Origin: Geothrix sp.
Lineage (GTDB): Bacteria; Acidobacteriota; Holophagae; Holophagales; Holophagaceae
Reading direction: 5' to 3'
Assembly: GCF_030219325.1 (NCBI RefSeq)
Contig: NZ_CP126625.1
Coordinates: forward strand, 3,398,857-3,462,856
DNA length: 64,000 nucleotides
The notes beneath the pieces were generated by a model. That model searched no databases, was not told the DNA's origin, and saw only the letters and a program-made list of their open reading frames with translations. Position 1 is the first letter of the stretch, and every line of letters begins with the position of its first letter. Below, piece by piece: positions 15,352 through 23,718 of this stretch. A program made the position numbers and the translations under genes.

Positions 15352-16340
15352 AGCACTTCACCCGCATCTCGGACCTGGGCCCCGCGGGAGTCAAGGAGAT
15401 CCTCGCCACGGCCGCCGAGTGGAAGCGCAACCGCCCCGGCGCCATCTTTGCCGACCGCATCCTGGGCATGGTGTTCTTCAACCCCAGCCTGCGCACGCGG
15501 GCCAGCTTCGAGGCGGCCATGCTGCGCCACGGCGGCCACGCCATCGTGCTGGAAGTGGGCGCGGGCACCTGGAAGCTGGAGGACCGCGACGGCGCCATCA
15601 TGAACGAGGACCGCGCCGAGCACGTGCGCGAGGGCGTGCCCGTGCTGGGCCGCTACGCCGACCTGCTGGCCGTGCGCACCTTCAGCCACGGCAACGGGGA
15701 TGCGGAGGATGAAGTCGATCCCGTCATCAACGCCTTCCGGCGCTTCTCCACGGTGCCGGTGCTGAGCATGGAGAGCGCCCGCGAGCATCCGCACCAGGGC
15801 CTCGCCGACCTGCTCACCATCCAGGAGGCCCACGGCAGCACGAAGGTGCCCGTGACCCTCACCTGGGCCCCGCACATCAAGCCCCTGCCCAAGGCCGTGC
15901 CCAACTCCTTCCTGCTGACGGCCGCGGCTTGCGGGGCGGAGATCCGCGTGGCCCATCCGAAGGGCTACGAGCTGGCACCCGAAGTGCGGGCCGAAGCCGA
16001 AGCCTACGCCGCCGCCACCGGCGGGAAGATCGTCTACACGACCGACCAGGACGCGGCCCTGGAAGGCAGCGCCGCCGTCTACGCCAAGGCCTGGGGACCT
16101 TCCACCAGCTCGGGCCTGGCTGCCGCGCCCATGGCGGACCTCGGCTCTTGGATGCCCACCGCCGCCCACATGCAGAAGGCCGCGAAGGAAGCCATCTTCA
16201 CCCACTGCCTGCCCGTGCGCCGCAACCTCGAAGTCCATGACAGCGTCCTCGACGGGCCCTGGAGCCGCGTCGTCGACGAGGCCGAGAACCGCTTCCACGT
16301 GCAGCGGGCCACCATCCACCACCTGCTCTCCCAGTCCTAA
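15348..16340 (+). CDS. argF': N-acyl-ornithine carbamoyltransferase, probably N-succinyl type
   Basis: 330 residues from ATG 15348 (ATGA overlap with argD). It transfers carbamoyl phosphate to an acylated ornithine to give N-acyl-citrulline. The carbamoyl-phosphate motif SLRTR is at 47-51, the second block is SMESAREHPHQGLADLL, and HCLPVRRN lies near the C-terminus. The block TWAPHIKPLPKAVPNSF marks the acylated-substrate branch rather than ordinary ArgF. In known enzymes one residue sets specificity: Glu92 in the Xanthomonas acetyl enzyme, Pro90 in the Bacteroides succinyl enzyme. The aligned residue here is Ala90 in EDRAEH; as I recall, replacing Glu92 with small residues including Ala makes the acetyl enzyme act on the succinyl substrate. 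Succinyl specificity is therefore inferred, not shown. Confidence 0.85.
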   Translation: MKHFTRISDLGPAGVKEILATAAEWKRNRPGAIFADRILGMVFFNPSLRTRASFEAAMLRHGGHAIVLEVGAGTWKLEDRDGAIMNEDRAEHVREGVPVLGRYADLLAVRTFSHGNGDAEDEVDPVINAFRRFSTVPVLSMESAREHPHQGLADLLTIQEAHGSTKVPVTLTWAPHIKPLPKAVPNSFLLTAAACGAEIRVAHPKGYELAPEVRAEAEAYAAATGGKIVYTTDQDAALEGSAAVYAKAWGPSTSSGLAAAPMADLGSWMPTAAHMQKAAKEAIFTHCLPVRRNLEVHDSVLDGPWSRVVDEAENRFHVQRATIHHLLSQS

Positions 16341-16360
16341 GCTCCCGCCCCGAGGTCCTG

Positions 16361-17287
16361 ATGCCCCTCTCCCCCAATCCCTACGCCGCCCTCAAGGAAG
16401 CCTCCCAGTACGTGCGGCTGTTCCGCGGCAAGACCTTCGTGGTGAAGGTGGGCGGCGAGGTCATCGCCGAACCCAAGATCCGCAAGGCCCTCTGCGAGCA
16501 GATCGCCCTGCTCTGGTCCTTCTCCATCAAGGTCGTGGTGGTGCATGGGGGCGGCGCCGAGCTGGACGCCGTCTGCGCCTCCATGAACATCCCCGTGGAG
16601 AAGGTGGCGGGCCGGCGTGTGACGAGCCCCGAGGTGCTGGACGCCGCCAAGATGGTCTTCGCCGGCCAGGTGCACATGGACCTGCTCTCGGAGCTGCAGG
16701 CCGCGGGCGTGCCGGCCGTGGGCCTCACCGGTCTCGATGCGGGCCTCGTGAAGGCCCACCGGCGTCCGCCCGTGGCCGTGATCCCCGATGGGGCCACCGA
16801 GCCCCAGCTGGTGGACTACGGCCTGGTGGGCGACATCGACGCCATCGATCCACATGTTCTCAGCCACCTGCTCGAGGGGGGGTTCGTGCCGGTGGTGGCG
16901 CCGCTTTCCGGGGGGGAAGACGGCGCCATTTACAACACCAACGCGGACACCATCGCCGCGAGCCTGGCCACCGCGCTGGGCGCCGAGAAGCTGTTCTTCC
17001 TGCTGTCGGTTCCGGGTCTGTTGAAGGACGTCGCCAAGTCCTCGTCGCTCATTCCCCACGCCACCCTGGAGGAACTGTCCGGTCTGGAGGCCAAGGGGGT
17101 GATCACCGGGGGCATGCGGCCCAAGATCACCGCCGTGAAGGCTGCGCTCCTGGGCGGCGTGCCCAGTGCCCACCTGGTGAGTGGCCTGGCCCCGGATGCC
17201 CTACTGGCGGAGATCTTCACCAACGAGGGCAGCGGGACGATGATCGTGGCCCCCGCGGTGGCGGCCACGCCCGCTGGGGCGCATTGA
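16361..17287 (+). CDS. argB: N-acyl-glutamate kinase
   Basis: 308 residues from ATG 16361 with GAGG five bases upstream. It phosphorylates N-acyl-glutamate, usually the arginine-controlled step. Amino acid kinase landmarks: FVVKVGGEV near the N-terminus, VVVHGGGAELD, the GRRVTS loop, NTNADTIAASLA and the C-terminal FTNEGSGTMIV. An N-terminal helix (YAALKEASQYVRLFRGK) like that of arginine-sensitive hexameric enzymes suggests feedback inhibition. It begins 20 bases after argF' and overlaps argE by one base (TGATG). Confidence 0.9.
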   Translation: MPLSPNPYAALKEASQYVRLFRGKTFVVKVGGEVIAEPKIRKALCEQIALLWSFSIKVVVVHGGGAELDAVCASMNIPVEKVAGRRVTSPEVLDAAKMVFAGQVHMDLLSELQAAGVPAVGLTGLDAGLVKAHRRPPVAVIPDGATEPQLVDYGLVGDIDAIDPHVLSHLLEGGFVPVVAPLSGGEDGAIYNTNADTIAASLATALGAEKLFFLLSVPGLLKDVAKSSSLIPHATLEELSGLEAKGVITGGMRPKITAVKAALLGGVPSAHLVSGLAPDALLAEIFTNEGSGTMIVAPAVAATPAGAH

Positions 17288-18354
17288 TGGGCCCCGCCGA
17301 GCTGCTCACGCGCCTGGTCGGCACGCCCAGCGTGTCGGGTGAGGAAGGCCCGCTGGCGGACCTGGTGCAGGATCTCCTCGCCACCCGGGGCTTCGAGGTC
17401 CAACGCCAGGGGCACAACCTCTGGTTCAGCCTCGGGAAGAAGGGCGGCTCCCGGCTCCTGCTCAACTCGCACCTCGACACGGTGCCCCCCTGCGCGGGCT
17501 GGGAGGGGGATCCCTTTGCGCCCGTCTGGCACGGCGCCCGCCTCCAGGGACTCGGCGCCAACGACGCCAAGGGCTGCGTGGCGGCCCTCCTGCTGGCCGC
17601 CTTCGAGCTGGCGAAACTGGACCTCGACGGGGAAGTGGTGGTGGCCCTCACCGCCGAAGAGGAGACCGGCGGCCAGGGCATCGCCACCATCCTGGGCCAG
17701 CTCGGCCCCTTCGATGGCGCCGTGGTGGGCGAACCCACGGGCCTGCGCATCTGCGCGGCCCAGCGGGGCCTCCTGATCCTCAAGTGCACCGCCCGGGGCC
17801 AGAGCGGTCACGTGGCCAACGCCCAGATGCTGGGTGCCGAGAACGCCATCCACAAGGCGGCCCGGGACATCGCCAAGATCGCCGCCATGGACTTCCCCGC
17901 CCACCCGCTGCTGGGCTCGCAGAAGGCCCAGGTCACGCAGATCCAGGGCGGCCTGCGGCGCAACCAGGTGCCGGATGCCTGCGAGTTCTTCGTGGACCTG
18001 CGCACCAGCCCCGAGCAGGACCACGATGCCCTCGCGGCCGGCTTCCAGCGGCAGCTGGAAAGCGAAGTCGCCATCCACTCCAAGCGCTACCTGCCCAAGG
18101 GCACGGATCCGGGCCATCCCATCGTCCGGGCGGCCCTCGCGGCCGCCGGCAAGGCCGGCCCCGTGGGCTCCGGCACCACGTCGGACTGGGCCTTCCTGGG
18201 GAGCATCCGGGCGGTGAAGGCCGGGCCCGGCGACACCTTCCGCAGCCACACCCCCAACGAGTACCTCACCCTGCCCGAGCTCGAAGCGGGCGTGGCCTTC
18301 TACGCTCAGCTGGTCTCCACCTTCTTCAAGCTGCAGGTGCCAAATGAAGCCTGA
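17287..18354 (+). CDS. argE: M20 family N-acyl-citrulline/N-acyl-ornithine deacylase
   Basis: 355 residues from ATG 17287, overlapping the argB stop; an upstream-open frame inside argB is a shadow. M20 zinc-site landmarks are LLNSHLDTVPP (first His and Asp), GANDAKGC (bridging Asp), ALTAEEETGG (catalytic Glu and ligand) and FRSHTPNEYL (final His). The form resembles Bacteroidetes ArgE more than E. coli ArgE. After an acyl-ornithine carbamoyltransferase, its substrate should be N-acyl-citrulline, giving free citrulline. A DapE (lysine pathway) role is possible by family but unlikely in this operon. It overlaps argH by 11 bases. Confidence 0.82.
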   Translation: MGPAELLTRLVGTPSVSGEEGPLADLVQDLLATRGFEVQRQGHNLWFSLGKKGGSRLLLNSHLDTVPPCAGWEGDPFAPVWHGARLQGLGANDAKGCVAALLLAAFELAKLDLDGEVVVALTAEEETGGQGIATILGQLGPFDGAVVGEPTGLRICAAQRGLLILKCTARGQSGHVANAQMLGAENAIHKAARDIAKIAAMDFPAHPLLGSQKAQVTQIQGGLRRNQVPDACEFFVDLRTSPEQDHDALAAGFQRQLESEVAIHSKRYLPKGTDPGHPIVRAALAAAGKAGPVGSGTTSDWAFLGSIRAVKAGPGDTFRSHTPNEYLTLPELEAGVAFYAQLVSTFFKLQVPNEA

Positions 18355-19702
18355 CGGAACAACCCTCTGGGCCAAGGACCTCCCCCTGGACGTGGCCATC
18401 CACCGCTTCACCGTGGGCGAGGATCCGGACACCGACCTGACCCTGCTGCCCTGGGACTGCCTGGGCAGCGCGGCCCACGCGAAGATGCTGGCGGCCACCG
18501 GGCTGCTGGAAACCGCCGATGCCGGCGCCCTGGTGCGGGGCCTGAAGCGCATCTCGAACCTCGCCCGGCAGAACGCCTTCCCCATTCCGCCACACCTGGA
18601 GGACGGCCACACTGCCATCGAGGCCGACCTCACCCGCAGCCTCGGCCCCGTGGGCCAGCGCATCCACCTGGGCCGTTCGCGCAACGACCAGGTCATCCTG
18701 GCCTTCCGGCTCTACCTGCGGGACGCCCTGCTGCGCCTGGGCCTCCGAGTGTCCGACCTGGCCGAGGCCTTCCTGGCCTTCGCGCGGGCGAACCAGGACG
18801 TGCCCCTGCCGGGCTACACCCACCTGCGCCGCGCCATGCCCAGCACCTTCGGCATGTGGGCCGCGGCCTTCGCCGAGGGACTGCTGGAGGAACTGGAGGC
18901 CCTGCAGTCGGTCTACCAGCGGCTCGACCGCTGCCCGCTGGGATCGGCCGCCGGCTTCGGCGTGCCCCTGCCCATCGACCGTGAACTGACGGCCAGGCTG
19001 CTGGGCTTCTCCAAGGTGCAGCGCAGCCCCATCGACGTGCAGAACAGCCGGGGCCGCCACGAGACGGCCATGCTCCAGTGGGCCGCGTCCACCGGCGGCG
19101 TCATCGAGAAGTTCCTGTGGGATGTGTCCTTCTACAGCACCGAGGAGTTCGGGTTCCTCAAGCTGCCGGACGCCTTCACCACGGGCTCGAGCATCATGCC
19201 CCAGAAGAAGAACCCCGACGTGGTGGAACTGGCCAGGGGCCGCTGCCGCGAACTGCGGGGCACGGCGGGCCTGGTGGAGCAGATCGCCTCCGGCCTGCCC
19301 TCCAGCTACCACCGCGACCTGCAGCTGCTCAAGCGCCCCGTCATCCTGGGCCTGCGCCAGGCGGATGAGCTCTTCGGCGTGCTGGTGCGGCTCATCCCCG
19401 CCCTCAGCGTGAACGGGGCGGCCACCGCCGCCGCCAGCACGGACGAGCTCTACGCCGCCCACCAGGCCTACGTCTACGTGCAGGGCGGCCTGCCCTTCCG
19501 CGAGGCCTACCGCAAGGTCGCCCAGCAGCTGCAGGACGGCACCTTCGCTCCGGACCGCGCCGCCCTCACCGCCACCCACCTCGGCGGCGCCGGCAACCTG
19601 GGCCTCGACGACCTCGCCGCCGACCTTTCCGCTGCGCGAACCTGGATCGAAGCCAAGCGCGAGGTCCATGTGGAAGCGGAGGCGGCGCTATGGGCGAACT
19701 GA
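18344..19702 (+). CDS. argH: Argininosuccinate lyase
   Basis: 452 residues, the usual length. It splits argininosuccinate to arginine and fumarate, the last step of the pathway. The fumarase-superfamily signature GSSIMPQKKNP is at about residue 284, with the HTAIEADL and GRSRNDQV regions that carry substrate-binding residues, and GYTHLRRAMPS with the catalytic His. The N-terminus (FTVGEDPDTDLTLLPWDC) looks like the Bacteroidetes branch. The ATG lies inside the end of argE. A 121-base gap with a palindromic repeat separates it from argG. Confidence 0.92.
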   Translation: MKPDGTTLWAKDLPLDVAIHRFTVGEDPDTDLTLLPWDCLGSAAHAKMLAATGLLETADAGALVRGLKRISNLARQNAFPIPPHLEDGHTAIEADLTRSLGPVGQRIHLGRSRNDQVILAFRLYLRDALLRLGLRVSDLAEAFLAFARANQDVPLPGYTHLRRAMPSTFGMWAAAFAEGLLEELEALQSVYQRLDRCPLGSAAGFGVPLPIDRELTARLLGFSKVQRSPIDVQNSRGRHETAMLQWAASTGGVIEKFLWDVSFYSTEEFGFLKLPDAFTTGSSIMPQKKNPDVVELARGRCRELRGTAGLVEQIASGLPSSYHRDLQLLKRPVILGLRQADELFGVLVRLIPALSVNGAATAAASTDELYAAHQAYVYVQGGLPFREAYRKVAQQLQDGTFAPDRAALTATHLGGAGNLGLDDLAADLSAARTWIEAKREVHVEAEAALWAN

Positions 19703-19710
19703 TGAAAGAT

Positions 19711-19790
19711 CAACGCAAAGACGCAAAGGCGCGAAGAAAAGCCACCTTGGCAACCCCTGCTCTTCTTTGCGCCCTTTGCGCCTTTGCGAC
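19711..19790. repeat. CGCAAAG palindromic repeat between argH and argG
   Basis: The left arm (about 19715-19739) contains CGCAAAGACGCAAAGGCG and the right arm (about 19764-19789) is nearly its reverse complement (TTGCGCCCTTTGCGCCTTTG), so the gap can fold into a stem of about 25 pairs. From memory, similar CGCAAAGACGCAAAGG words are dispersed repeats in several phyla. Inside this operon it could lower or attenuate expression of argG, the downstream gene and argC. Confidence 0.6.
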
Positions 19791-19823
19791 AAGTCCTTTG
19801 GCTTTCATCTGGAAGGGCCTCCC

Positions 19824-21011
19824 ATGAGCAAGCTCGCCGTCCTCGCCTTCTCCGGCGGCCTCGACACGTCCTTCTGCGTGTTCTACCTGAAAGAGCAGGG
19901 CTACGACGTGGCCACGGTCACGGTGAACACCGGCGGCTTCTCGCCGGAGGAATTGGCGCGCATCGAGGCCACCTCCCCGAAGCTGGGCGCCCTCAGCCAC
20001 ACCACCGTGGACGCCCGCGCCGGGCTCTTCGACGGCTACCTGCGCTACCTGATCTACGGCAACGTGCTGCGCGGCCAGATGTACCCGCTGTCCGTCTCCG
20101 CCGAGCGGGTCTGCCAGGCCCGGGCCGTGGCCGAGCTGGCCAAGGCCATGGGTGCCGCCGCCATCGCCCACGGTTCCACCGGCGCCGGCAACGACCAGGT
20201 GCGCTTCGACGTGGCCTTCCGTGCCCTGGCACCCGAGCTGGCGATCCTCACCCCCATCCGCGACCTGGGCCTGTCCCGGGCCGAGGAGATGGCCTACTGC
20301 GCCGAGCGCGGCCTGGTGTTCCCGGAGAAGACCAGGGACTACTCCATCAACGAGGGCATGTGGGGCACCAGCGTGGGGGGCCGCGAGACCCTCGACGCCT
20401 GGACCACCCTGCCCGAAGCGGCCTTCCCCGGCGGCATCATCGGCGCCCTGGCACCCAAGACCCTGACCCTCAGCTTCGATGAGGGCGTACCCGTGGCCCT
20501 GGACGGCAATGCCATGGATCCCGTCACCCTCGTCGCCCAGCTCAACGCCATCGGGCGCCCCTACGGCATCGGCCGCGGCGTGCACCTGGGCGACACCATC
20601 CTGGGCATCAAGGGTCGCGTGGGCTTCGAGGCCCCGGCGGCGCATCTGCTCATCGGCGCCCACCGGGAGCTGGAGAAGCTGGTGCTGAGCGGCAAGCAGC
20701 TCTTCTGGAAGGAGTCCCTGGGCAACCTCTACGGCAGCCTGCTGCACGAGGGCCACTTCTTCGATCCCCTGGCCCGCGACCTGGAGGCCTTCCTGCAGTC
20801 CAGCCAGGACCGCGTCTGCGGCGAGGTGCGCCTCACCCTGCACCCCCGCGCCTTCGTGGTGGAGGGCGTGCAGTCGCCCTACTCGCTGATGGACCCGCGC
20901 ATCGCCACCTACGGCGAGGCCAACAAGCTCTGGACCGGCGCCGAAGCCGCGGGCTTCGCGAAGGTCTTCGGCGTTCAGCAGACTTTGACACTCAAGGCAA
21001 AAGGCAACTGA
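19824..21011 (+). CDS. argG: Argininosuccinate synthase, Bacteroidetes-like type
   Basis: 395 residues from ATG 19824 (AAGGG upstream); the longer open frame upstream runs through the repeat and is not coding. It joins citrulline and aspartate using ATP. The PP-loop AFSGGLDTSFCVFYL is near the N-terminus, followed by HGSTGAGNDQVRFD and INEGMWGTSVGGRET. The order of blocks (TGGFSPEELARIE, GNVLRGQMYPLSVSAERV) matches by eye the Bacteroidetes type that travels with succinyl-ornithine carbamoyltransferase. Its stop is followed by a TCACCGCGGTGA palindrome and CCTTTTC before the next gene 34 bases on. Confidence 0.9.
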   Translation: MSKLAVLAFSGGLDTSFCVFYLKEQGYDVATVTVNTGGFSPEELARIEATSPKLGALSHTTVDARAGLFDGYLRYLIYGNVLRGQMYPLSVSAERVCQARAVAELAKAMGAAAIAHGSTGAGNDQVRFDVAFRALAPELAILTPIRDLGLSRAEEMAYCAERGLVFPEKTRDYSINEGMWGTSVGGRETLDAWTTLPEAAFPGGIIGALAPKTLTLSFDEGVPVALDGNAMDPVTLVAQLNAIGRPYGIGRGVHLGDTILGIKGRVGFEAPAAHLLIGAHRELEKLVLSGKQLFWKESLGNLYGSLLHEGHFFDPLARDLEAFLQSSQDRVCGEVRLTLHPRAFVVEGVQSPYSLMDPRIATYGEANKLWTGAEAAGFAKVFGVQQTLTLKAKGN

Positions 21012-21045
21012 TCACCGCGGTGAATCCTTTTCAAGGAACAACCTC

Positions 21046-22098
21046 ATGCGCATCCACGTCGACAAGCTCGCCTCGGTCACCCGCAACCTGCGGCTGGGCC
21101 GCACCCTGACCCTCGGCAGCGAAATCCTGCTCGAAGAAGGCTCCGTCATCGCCTGCAAGGTGCGGGGCGAGAAGAGCACCTACAACCAGCTGGAGGATCC
21201 CCACGGCCGCATGAGCACCCTGCATGACGGCGACATCCTCGTGGGCGCCCTGGGCCACCGCAACGCCCTGCAGGGCTACGAGGGCGTCATGCCCAAGGCC
21301 CTGAAGCCCGGCGACACCGTGAACCTGCTGAACATGGGCGGCGTCCTCGGCCGATGCCTGTCGCACAACCCCGACGTGGGCAAGCCCTTCGAGCTGGAGG
21401 TGCTGGGCCAGGTGCTGGTGTTCCCCGAGTTCCAGTCCCGCGCCGGCCAGCCCGCCCACATCCGCATGGGCGCCCTCAAGGGTACGGGCCTCTCTGCCCA
21501 CTGCCCGGTGGTGTACGTGGCGGGCACCTGCATGAACGCGGGCAAGACCGCCGCCGCCTGCGCCACCATCCGCCAGCTCAGCCGCGCGGGCTACCGGGTG
21601 GGAGCCTGCAAGCTCACGGGCGTCTCGCTCATGCGCGACGCCCTGGCCATGCGCGACTACGGCGCGGAAGTGGCCCTCGATTTCACGGATGCGGGCATCG
21701 TGTGCACCGATGCGGGCAGCGCCGCCGGCGTCTCGCACATCATCTTCTCGGAGCTGGCCTCCCATGGCGTGGATGTCATCGTGGCCGAGACCGGCGACGG
21801 CATCATGGGCGAGTACGGCGTGCAGGCCATCCTGCAGGATGCCGAGCTCATGGCCTTGAGCGGCGTGTTCATCGTCTGCGCCAACGACCCCGTGGGCGCG
21901 GCCGGGGCCGTGCACAACCTGACCTCCGCCTACGGCATCAAGACGGATCTCGTGGCCGGTCCCGCCACGGACAACCGCGTGGGCGAGCGCTTCGTCGCCA
22001 CCCTGGGCCTCCCCGCCCGCAACGCCCGGGCCGATGCGGATGCCCTCGGCCGCTTCGTGCTCGACCTCCTCGAGCCCAAGCTCGCGGCCAAGGTATGA
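21046..22098 (+). CDS. DUF1611-like P-loop protein in the arginine operon; candidate glutamate N-acyltransferase
   Basis: 350 residues. The N-terminal half (about 15-145) is beta-rich with DGDILVGALGHRNALQGYEG. The C-terminal half is a P-loop domain of the BioD/CobQ/MobB kind: Walker A GTCMNAGKT at 160-168, GACKLTG near 187 and VDVIVAETGDGIMGEYG at 242-258. This layout recalls DUF1611 (COG3367). One DUF1611 protein, DgcN of marine bacteria, is reported as a D-glutamate N-acetyltransferase. The gene lies between argG and argC, overlapping argC by four bases, and the cluster has no argA or argJ, so it may acylate glutamate at the first step. This is an inference; family membership itself is moderate, and an unrelated ligase or regulator is possible. 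Confidence 0.6.
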   Translation: MRIHVDKLASVTRNLRLGRTLTLGSEILLEEGSVIACKVRGEKSTYNQLEDPHGRMSTLHDGDILVGALGHRNALQGYEGVMPKALKPGDTVNLLNMGGVLGRCLSHNPDVGKPFELEVLGQVLVFPEFQSRAGQPAHIRMGALKGTGLSAHCPVVYVAGTCMNAGKTAAACATIRQLSRAGYRVGACKLTGVSLMRDALAMRDYGAEVALDFTDAGIVCTDAGSAAGVSHIIFSELASHGVDVIVAETGDGIMGEYGVQAILQDAELMALSGVFIVCANDPVGAAGAVHNLTSAYGIKTDLVAGPATDNRVGERFVATLGLPARNARADADALGRFVLDLLEPKLAAKV

Positions 22099-23093
22099 GT
22101 TCCGTGGATGTCCTCATCCTCGGCGCGTCGGGCTATGGCGGCGGAGAGCTGCTGCGGTGGCTTTCCAATCACCCGGCGGTAACCTCCATTCGCGGGACGG
22201 CGCGCAGCCACGCCGGCAAGCCCTTCCATGCCCAACACCCGAACCTGCGCGGCCTGGTCGACGGCACCTTCGAAGCAGCGCCGGACTGGGCGGCCCTGGC
22301 CCAGAGCGAGACCCCCGTGCTGTTCGCGGCCCTGCCCCACGGCGAGTTTGCCAAGCAGTGGCCCGACTTCCAAAGCGAGTGGGATCGCCTGGGGCTCACG
22401 GACAAGCTCACCATCATCGACCTCTCCGCGGACTTCCGCCTGGACCCCGCCTGGGTCTACGGCCTGGTGGACTGGCAGCCCGAGCGCATGAGGGGTGCCC
22501 GGCGCATCGCCAACCCCGGCTGCTTCGCCACGGCCCTGCAGTTGGCCCTGCTGCCCCTGGCCGAGTGGAAGCCGGCCTTCGTGGCCGTCACCGCCGCCAC
22601 GGGTTCCTCAGGGTCGGGCGCCGCGCCCAGCGACACCACCCACCACCCCACCCGTGCCAACGACTTCCGCGCCTACAAGATGCTCGGCCACCAGCACGAG
22701 GCCGAGGTGCTGCGCACCCTCGCCGTCGCGGGCTGGCAGGCGCCCCTCAGCTTCGTGCCCCAGAGTGCCCCCATGGTGCGTGGGATCTTCGCCACGGCCC
22801 AGTTCCCGCTGCCCGCTGGCGTAGTTGAGGACACCCTCAGGGCGCACTATGCAGCCTTCTACCGGGACCGTTTCTTCATCCGCATGGTGGAGGGCAGCCC
22901 CCGCGTGGCCGCCACCACCGGCAGCGCCTTCGCCGATCTTGGCGTCGCCGCCCGGAACGGCCACGCCGCCGTCATGGTCGCCCTCGACAACCTGGGCAAG
23001 GGCATGGCGGCCCAGGCCGTGCAGAACCTCAACCTGGCCCTGGGCCTGCCGGAATGGACGGGGCTGAAGGCTGCTTCGACCTTCCCCGGTTGA
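22095..23093 (+). CDS. argC: N-acyl-gamma-glutamyl-phosphate reductase
   Basis: 332 residues from ATG 22095 (ATGA overlap with the upstream gene). It reduces N-acyl-glutamyl phosphate to the semialdehyde with NADPH. The Rossmann motif GASGYGGGELLRWL is at the N-terminus; the catalytic Cys is in ANPGCFATALQL, followed by VTAATGSSGSGAAPSDTTHH, which binds substrate. Length is slightly below the type 1 average. It is the last gene of the operon and ends 13 bases before the convergent XRE gene; no terminator is evident there. Confidence 0.9.
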   Translation: MSSVDVLILGASGYGGGELLRWLSNHPAVTSIRGTARSHAGKPFHAQHPNLRGLVDGTFEAAPDWAALAQSETPVLFAALPHGEFAKQWPDFQSEWDRLGLTDKLTIIDLSADFRLDPAWVYGLVDWQPERMRGARRIANPGCFATALQLALLPLAEWKPAFVAVTAATGSSGSGAAPSDTTHHPTRANDFRAYKMLGHQHEAEVLRTLAVAGWQAPLSFVPQSAPMVRGIFATAQFPLPAGVVEDTLRAHYAAFYRDRFFIRMVEGSPRVAATTGSAFADLGVAARNGHAAVMVALDNLGKGMAAQAVQNLNLALGLPEWTGLKAASTFPG

Positions 23094-23106
23094 GGACGGA
23101 TCTGCT

Positions 23107-23568
23107 CTATCGCACCACCACCCACGCCTTCCGCCCCTTCTTGAGGGCGCGGAGGAGGGCGGCCATGGCTTCGGCGGCGTCGGTGGAGGTCTGGGTGCCG
23201 GTGCGCTCGTCGAGGAGCATGACCTGGCCGGGTGCCACCGGGGGGAGGGCCAGGGTGGTCTCCACCACGGAGCCCTCCGGCTCGGCTTCGGGCAGGGGCC
23301 GTCGCGTGGCTTCTTCCAGGAACCCGAGCCCAGTGTCCAGGCCGGCCAGGCTCACGCCATAGTGCTTGGCCAGGGCCCCCAGGGTGACGGCGCTGGGCCG
23401 GGTACGGCCCACTTCCCAGCTGCTGATCATGGCCTGCTCACAGCCCAGGGCCTGGCTCACCTCCACCTGGGTGAGGCCGGACTGCTTGCGCAGCCACCGC
23501 AGACGCTCCGCCAGCGTGCGCGGGTGCGTCGGCATGGGCGAGGTCTCATAGGGGCCGCGGGTAGGCAT
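23107..23568 (-). CDS. XRE family helix-turn-helix regulator
   Basis: 153 residues if begun at 23568; an in-frame ATG at 23535 is also possible. The HTH lies at about 17-70 (LRWLRKQSGLTQVEVSQALG and EQAMISSWEVGRTRPS). The remainder is acidic and Pro-rich with a C-terminal helix ending ALLRALKKGRKAWVVVR and no recognised ligand domain. It is divergent from the kinase gene at 23719 and convergent with argC, so it may control itself and the kinase. The same frame stays open for over a thousand codons upstream, but that is an antisense shadow of the kinase gene. Confidence 0.8.
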   Translation of the reverse strand: MPTRGPYETSPMPTHPRTLAERLRWLRKQSGLTQVEVSQALGCEQAMISSWEVGRTRPSAVTLGALAKHYGVSLAGLDTGLGFLEEATRRPLPEAEPEGSVVETTLALPPVAPGQVMLLDERTGTQTSTDAAEAMAALLRALKKGRKAWVVVR

Positions 23569-23718
23569 GGCTCCATTGAAGCCCGGGAGGAGCCGCGCGT
23601 CCAGAGATGGGGACGCAATACCTGCTTTGGTAGGAATCGAAGGAGACCCGAATTTTGCCACCCGCGGGTATCCACTGCTCCGCCGTTCCGCTAGAAATAG
23701 AGACATCCACTGCACCCC

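Noticed and set aside
17287-18354. DapE (lysine pathway) label for the M20 gene
   Set aside because: Its place between argB and argH and its Bacteroidetes ArgE-like form favour an arginine role.
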